From Diadophis punctatus similis (taxonomy: Eukaryota; Chordata; Lepidosauria; Squamata; Dipsadidae): DNA of 64,000 bases. The translations under genes and the position numbers were made by a program. The notes beneath the pieces are model-generated. The model saw only the letters and a list, made by a program, of their open reading frames with translations, made no database searches and was not told where the DNA came from. Positions 62,060 to 64,000 of this stretch are shown in pieces. Each line of letters begins with the position of its first letter. The stretch's first letter is position 1. The DNA lies in contig JALIGW010000002.1 of NCBI GenBank assembly GCA_023053685.1, positions 170,529,430 through 170,593,429 of the forward strand, in the 5' to 3' direction.

Positions 62060-64000
62060 GTTAATGTTCCAGTGTATAATCTGTATTTATATTGCTTAAA
62101 ATAAATATTAATAACAAAAAATAATTCTGTTCACAGAACTCTTAATAATCTGTCTCCTGCATTATTGTATTTGCCCATTTGAAATCTTCCTGTAATTCCT
62201 TGTTTCTTTTGCATTGTAATTGTCCATTAGTAGTGCTGCATGTCTAGGTGTTGCATTCAGTACCACTTAAGGTTTGCCATAGCCTACCTCTTTCCCCATT
62301 GTGTTGTGGTGAATACATATCCTTGTGTAATATTCATGTTCATTGAAAATACATTAAATTCAATTGTTATGATTTACTGGATTATAACTGAATGCATAAT
62401 TATAATTGTCCTTTCCATTCTGTTGCCGCACCATTGCCTTTGCTATTTTATTCCTTCTTATAGTCTCATGCCCTGAATATATCATCTCATTTAAATTTGA
62501 CTTAGTCCAGACCATATAAAATAGCTCATTCCTTAATGTGCTGCTTTTCTGCATTCAAAATGTTGAGGTATATTCATTCATGCATTTCACATTCTGTGGT
62601 CCCATTGCATATGTCCTTGTAAAATGGGAAATCTCTTTCAATACTGACACCATTAGTGCACATTTTTCTTGTGGCTTTGTCCACACCTGCAGATCTACAG
62701 TACATCTACTGAAGTTTGATGATCTTCCCCACAATTAAGACATGCTTTCCAGCCTTTCGACCTTGCCACAACTTTCCAACAGCATTACTTTCAGCATGGT
62801 TTCCCCTGTATTTGAGATAGCTGAGCAATTTATTCTAAATAAATACTTGATTCTTAACAAGATATCCACTAGATGCTTCCATCCCAACATAATTAAGTAC
62901 TGCTCCGAGGTCTTGGATTAGAGTTTTCCAATCTTGGCAGCTTCCAAATGGATGGACTTCAGATCCATAAATTCTCAACAGTAGTCATGCTGGCTAGGAA
63001 ATTCTGGCACGAATAGTCCATACTTCTGGAAGATATATAGTTGGGGAAACACTATTCCAGATCGTATTTTGGATTAAAGTAAGAGTAGACAATTTCCTCC
63101 TAGGTGGAAGGCTTCAAATGAGGTCAGTGATCAAAATCCTCAAAAACTGATTAATAATTAGAGCAAATATTGATACTTTCTCAGAATTTCACAGTATTTC
63201 ACTGCTTACCTTTGCTAGGTATAGATTATTGCAAGCCATTATCTGTTTAATGAGTAGAAAAAGTATAAATCATATATTTTTACATTTTTGATGTGGAGGC
63301 TTCTAGAAAGTAAAGAATGTGCTATATTGTCCTGGATTCAGTTGAATTTTGCAGAAGCATTCCCAATCCAGTCCTCCGATCACTTGCCACTTCATGTTTC
63401 CCTGTGATGTAATACTAAATTATTTTTGCCAGCTTTGCATCCCACACATAGGTCTTGGCTAATAACCAAAGATGCATGTATTTGTTTGGCATTTTGCTAA
63501 GAGCACACTGGGAATGTGCTTGGATTTGGATTTGGATATGGAGGGGGCTGTTTACAATAAAACCCAAGAGATTTTAGCCCTTTTTAGAAAGGAAAAAAAG
63601 TCAACATGTGCAAAGCTAAACAATGTCTTTCACTATTGAAATGTAATCTTCTGTAACTGTTTGGAGTATGGATGGAATAGAGCAAGTTTGTAAGTGTAAT
63701 TTATGTAAGAGAACAAGTGATAAGACTGGTGTCATTTCAGACTGACTCAAGAGCATCAACTAAGAAATGGCTTTGTGTTTCTGTCAAATAGGATTTGAAA
63801 TGTTCTTTATTTAGACCTTGATTTCTAATAGTGCAAAGAAGATAAAGTCTGTGCATAGATGATAGACATATTTGTCTGGATTTCTAGGGATATTAATTTT
63901 GCATTGCTTGTTTGCACCCAAATAACTAGACTGGATGAACCCCTTGATGCATGGGAGAAGGATTATGTCAAACGTCTCTACCTGATTGTGTGGCTCAACC
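62060..64000. other. Intronic DNA; decayed hAT MITE at 62928-63050
   Basis: Around 62928-63050 AGAGTTTTCCAATCTTGGCA, GGATGGACTTCAGATCC and GGCTAGGAAATTCTGGCACG trace a badly decayed copy of the palindromic MITE family. No exon is recognised to the end of the window. Confidence 0.45.

Overview
The window looks like vertebrate, AT-rich, mostly intronic DNA from a squamate reptile, most likely a snake. The evidence is the mix of repeats: CR1 LINEs whose 3' ends run straight into simple repeats, L2-type LINE tails, a tRNA-derived SINE family with an L2-like tail, one Sauria-type SINE with a BovB-like end, many non-autonomous hAT elements, Penelope remnants, and an (AATAG)n tract of the kind common in snakes. 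There are no bacterial features.

The only host-gene sequence I can support is two internal exons on the + strand at 37990-38122 and 48825-48915. They are in frame with each other across a 10.7 kb intron. Their joined translation fits the region between the beta-catenin-binding and HMG-box domains of a TCF/LEF factor. The diagnostic stretch around VHRPSQTSDISGFYSL fits TCF7 (TCF-1) better than LEF1, TCF7L1 or TCF7L2. The window therefore spans about 38 kb of upstream intron, the intron between these exons, and about 15 kb of downstream intron. The first exon, the HMG-box exons and the terminal exon were not found.

The rest is mobile DNA. 0-17 kb: a TTAA-flanked element, several hAT elements with clear 8-bp target duplications (one with a 41-bp tandem array), a Penelope fragment, a solo LTR, and a 2.1 kb hAT element with two internal long inverted repeats. 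17-38 kb: old CR1 pieces, a remnant of a LINE with a CCHC knuckle, MITEs and SINEs. 38-49 kb: the TCF7 intron, which holds a complete and apparently very young Ty1/copia retrotransposon on the - strand (43265-47948). It has identical 266-bp LTRs, one uninterrupted 1350-residue Gag-Pol frame, a primer site matching the anticodon arm of initiator tRNA-Met, and a (TTA)n insertion site that itself trails a CR1 3' end. 49-64 kb: a 5'-truncated CR1 with an intact 643-residue reverse-transcriptase frame, L2 tails, hAT elements, and a TA-flanked element with 30-bp terminal inverted repeats.

The copia element is the stand-out observation: by structure it could still be mobile, and it lies antisense within an intron of a lymphoid/Wnt transcription factor gene. 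Copia elements are scarce in amniotes. All assignments rest on reading the sequence and on family knowledge; no database search was run.
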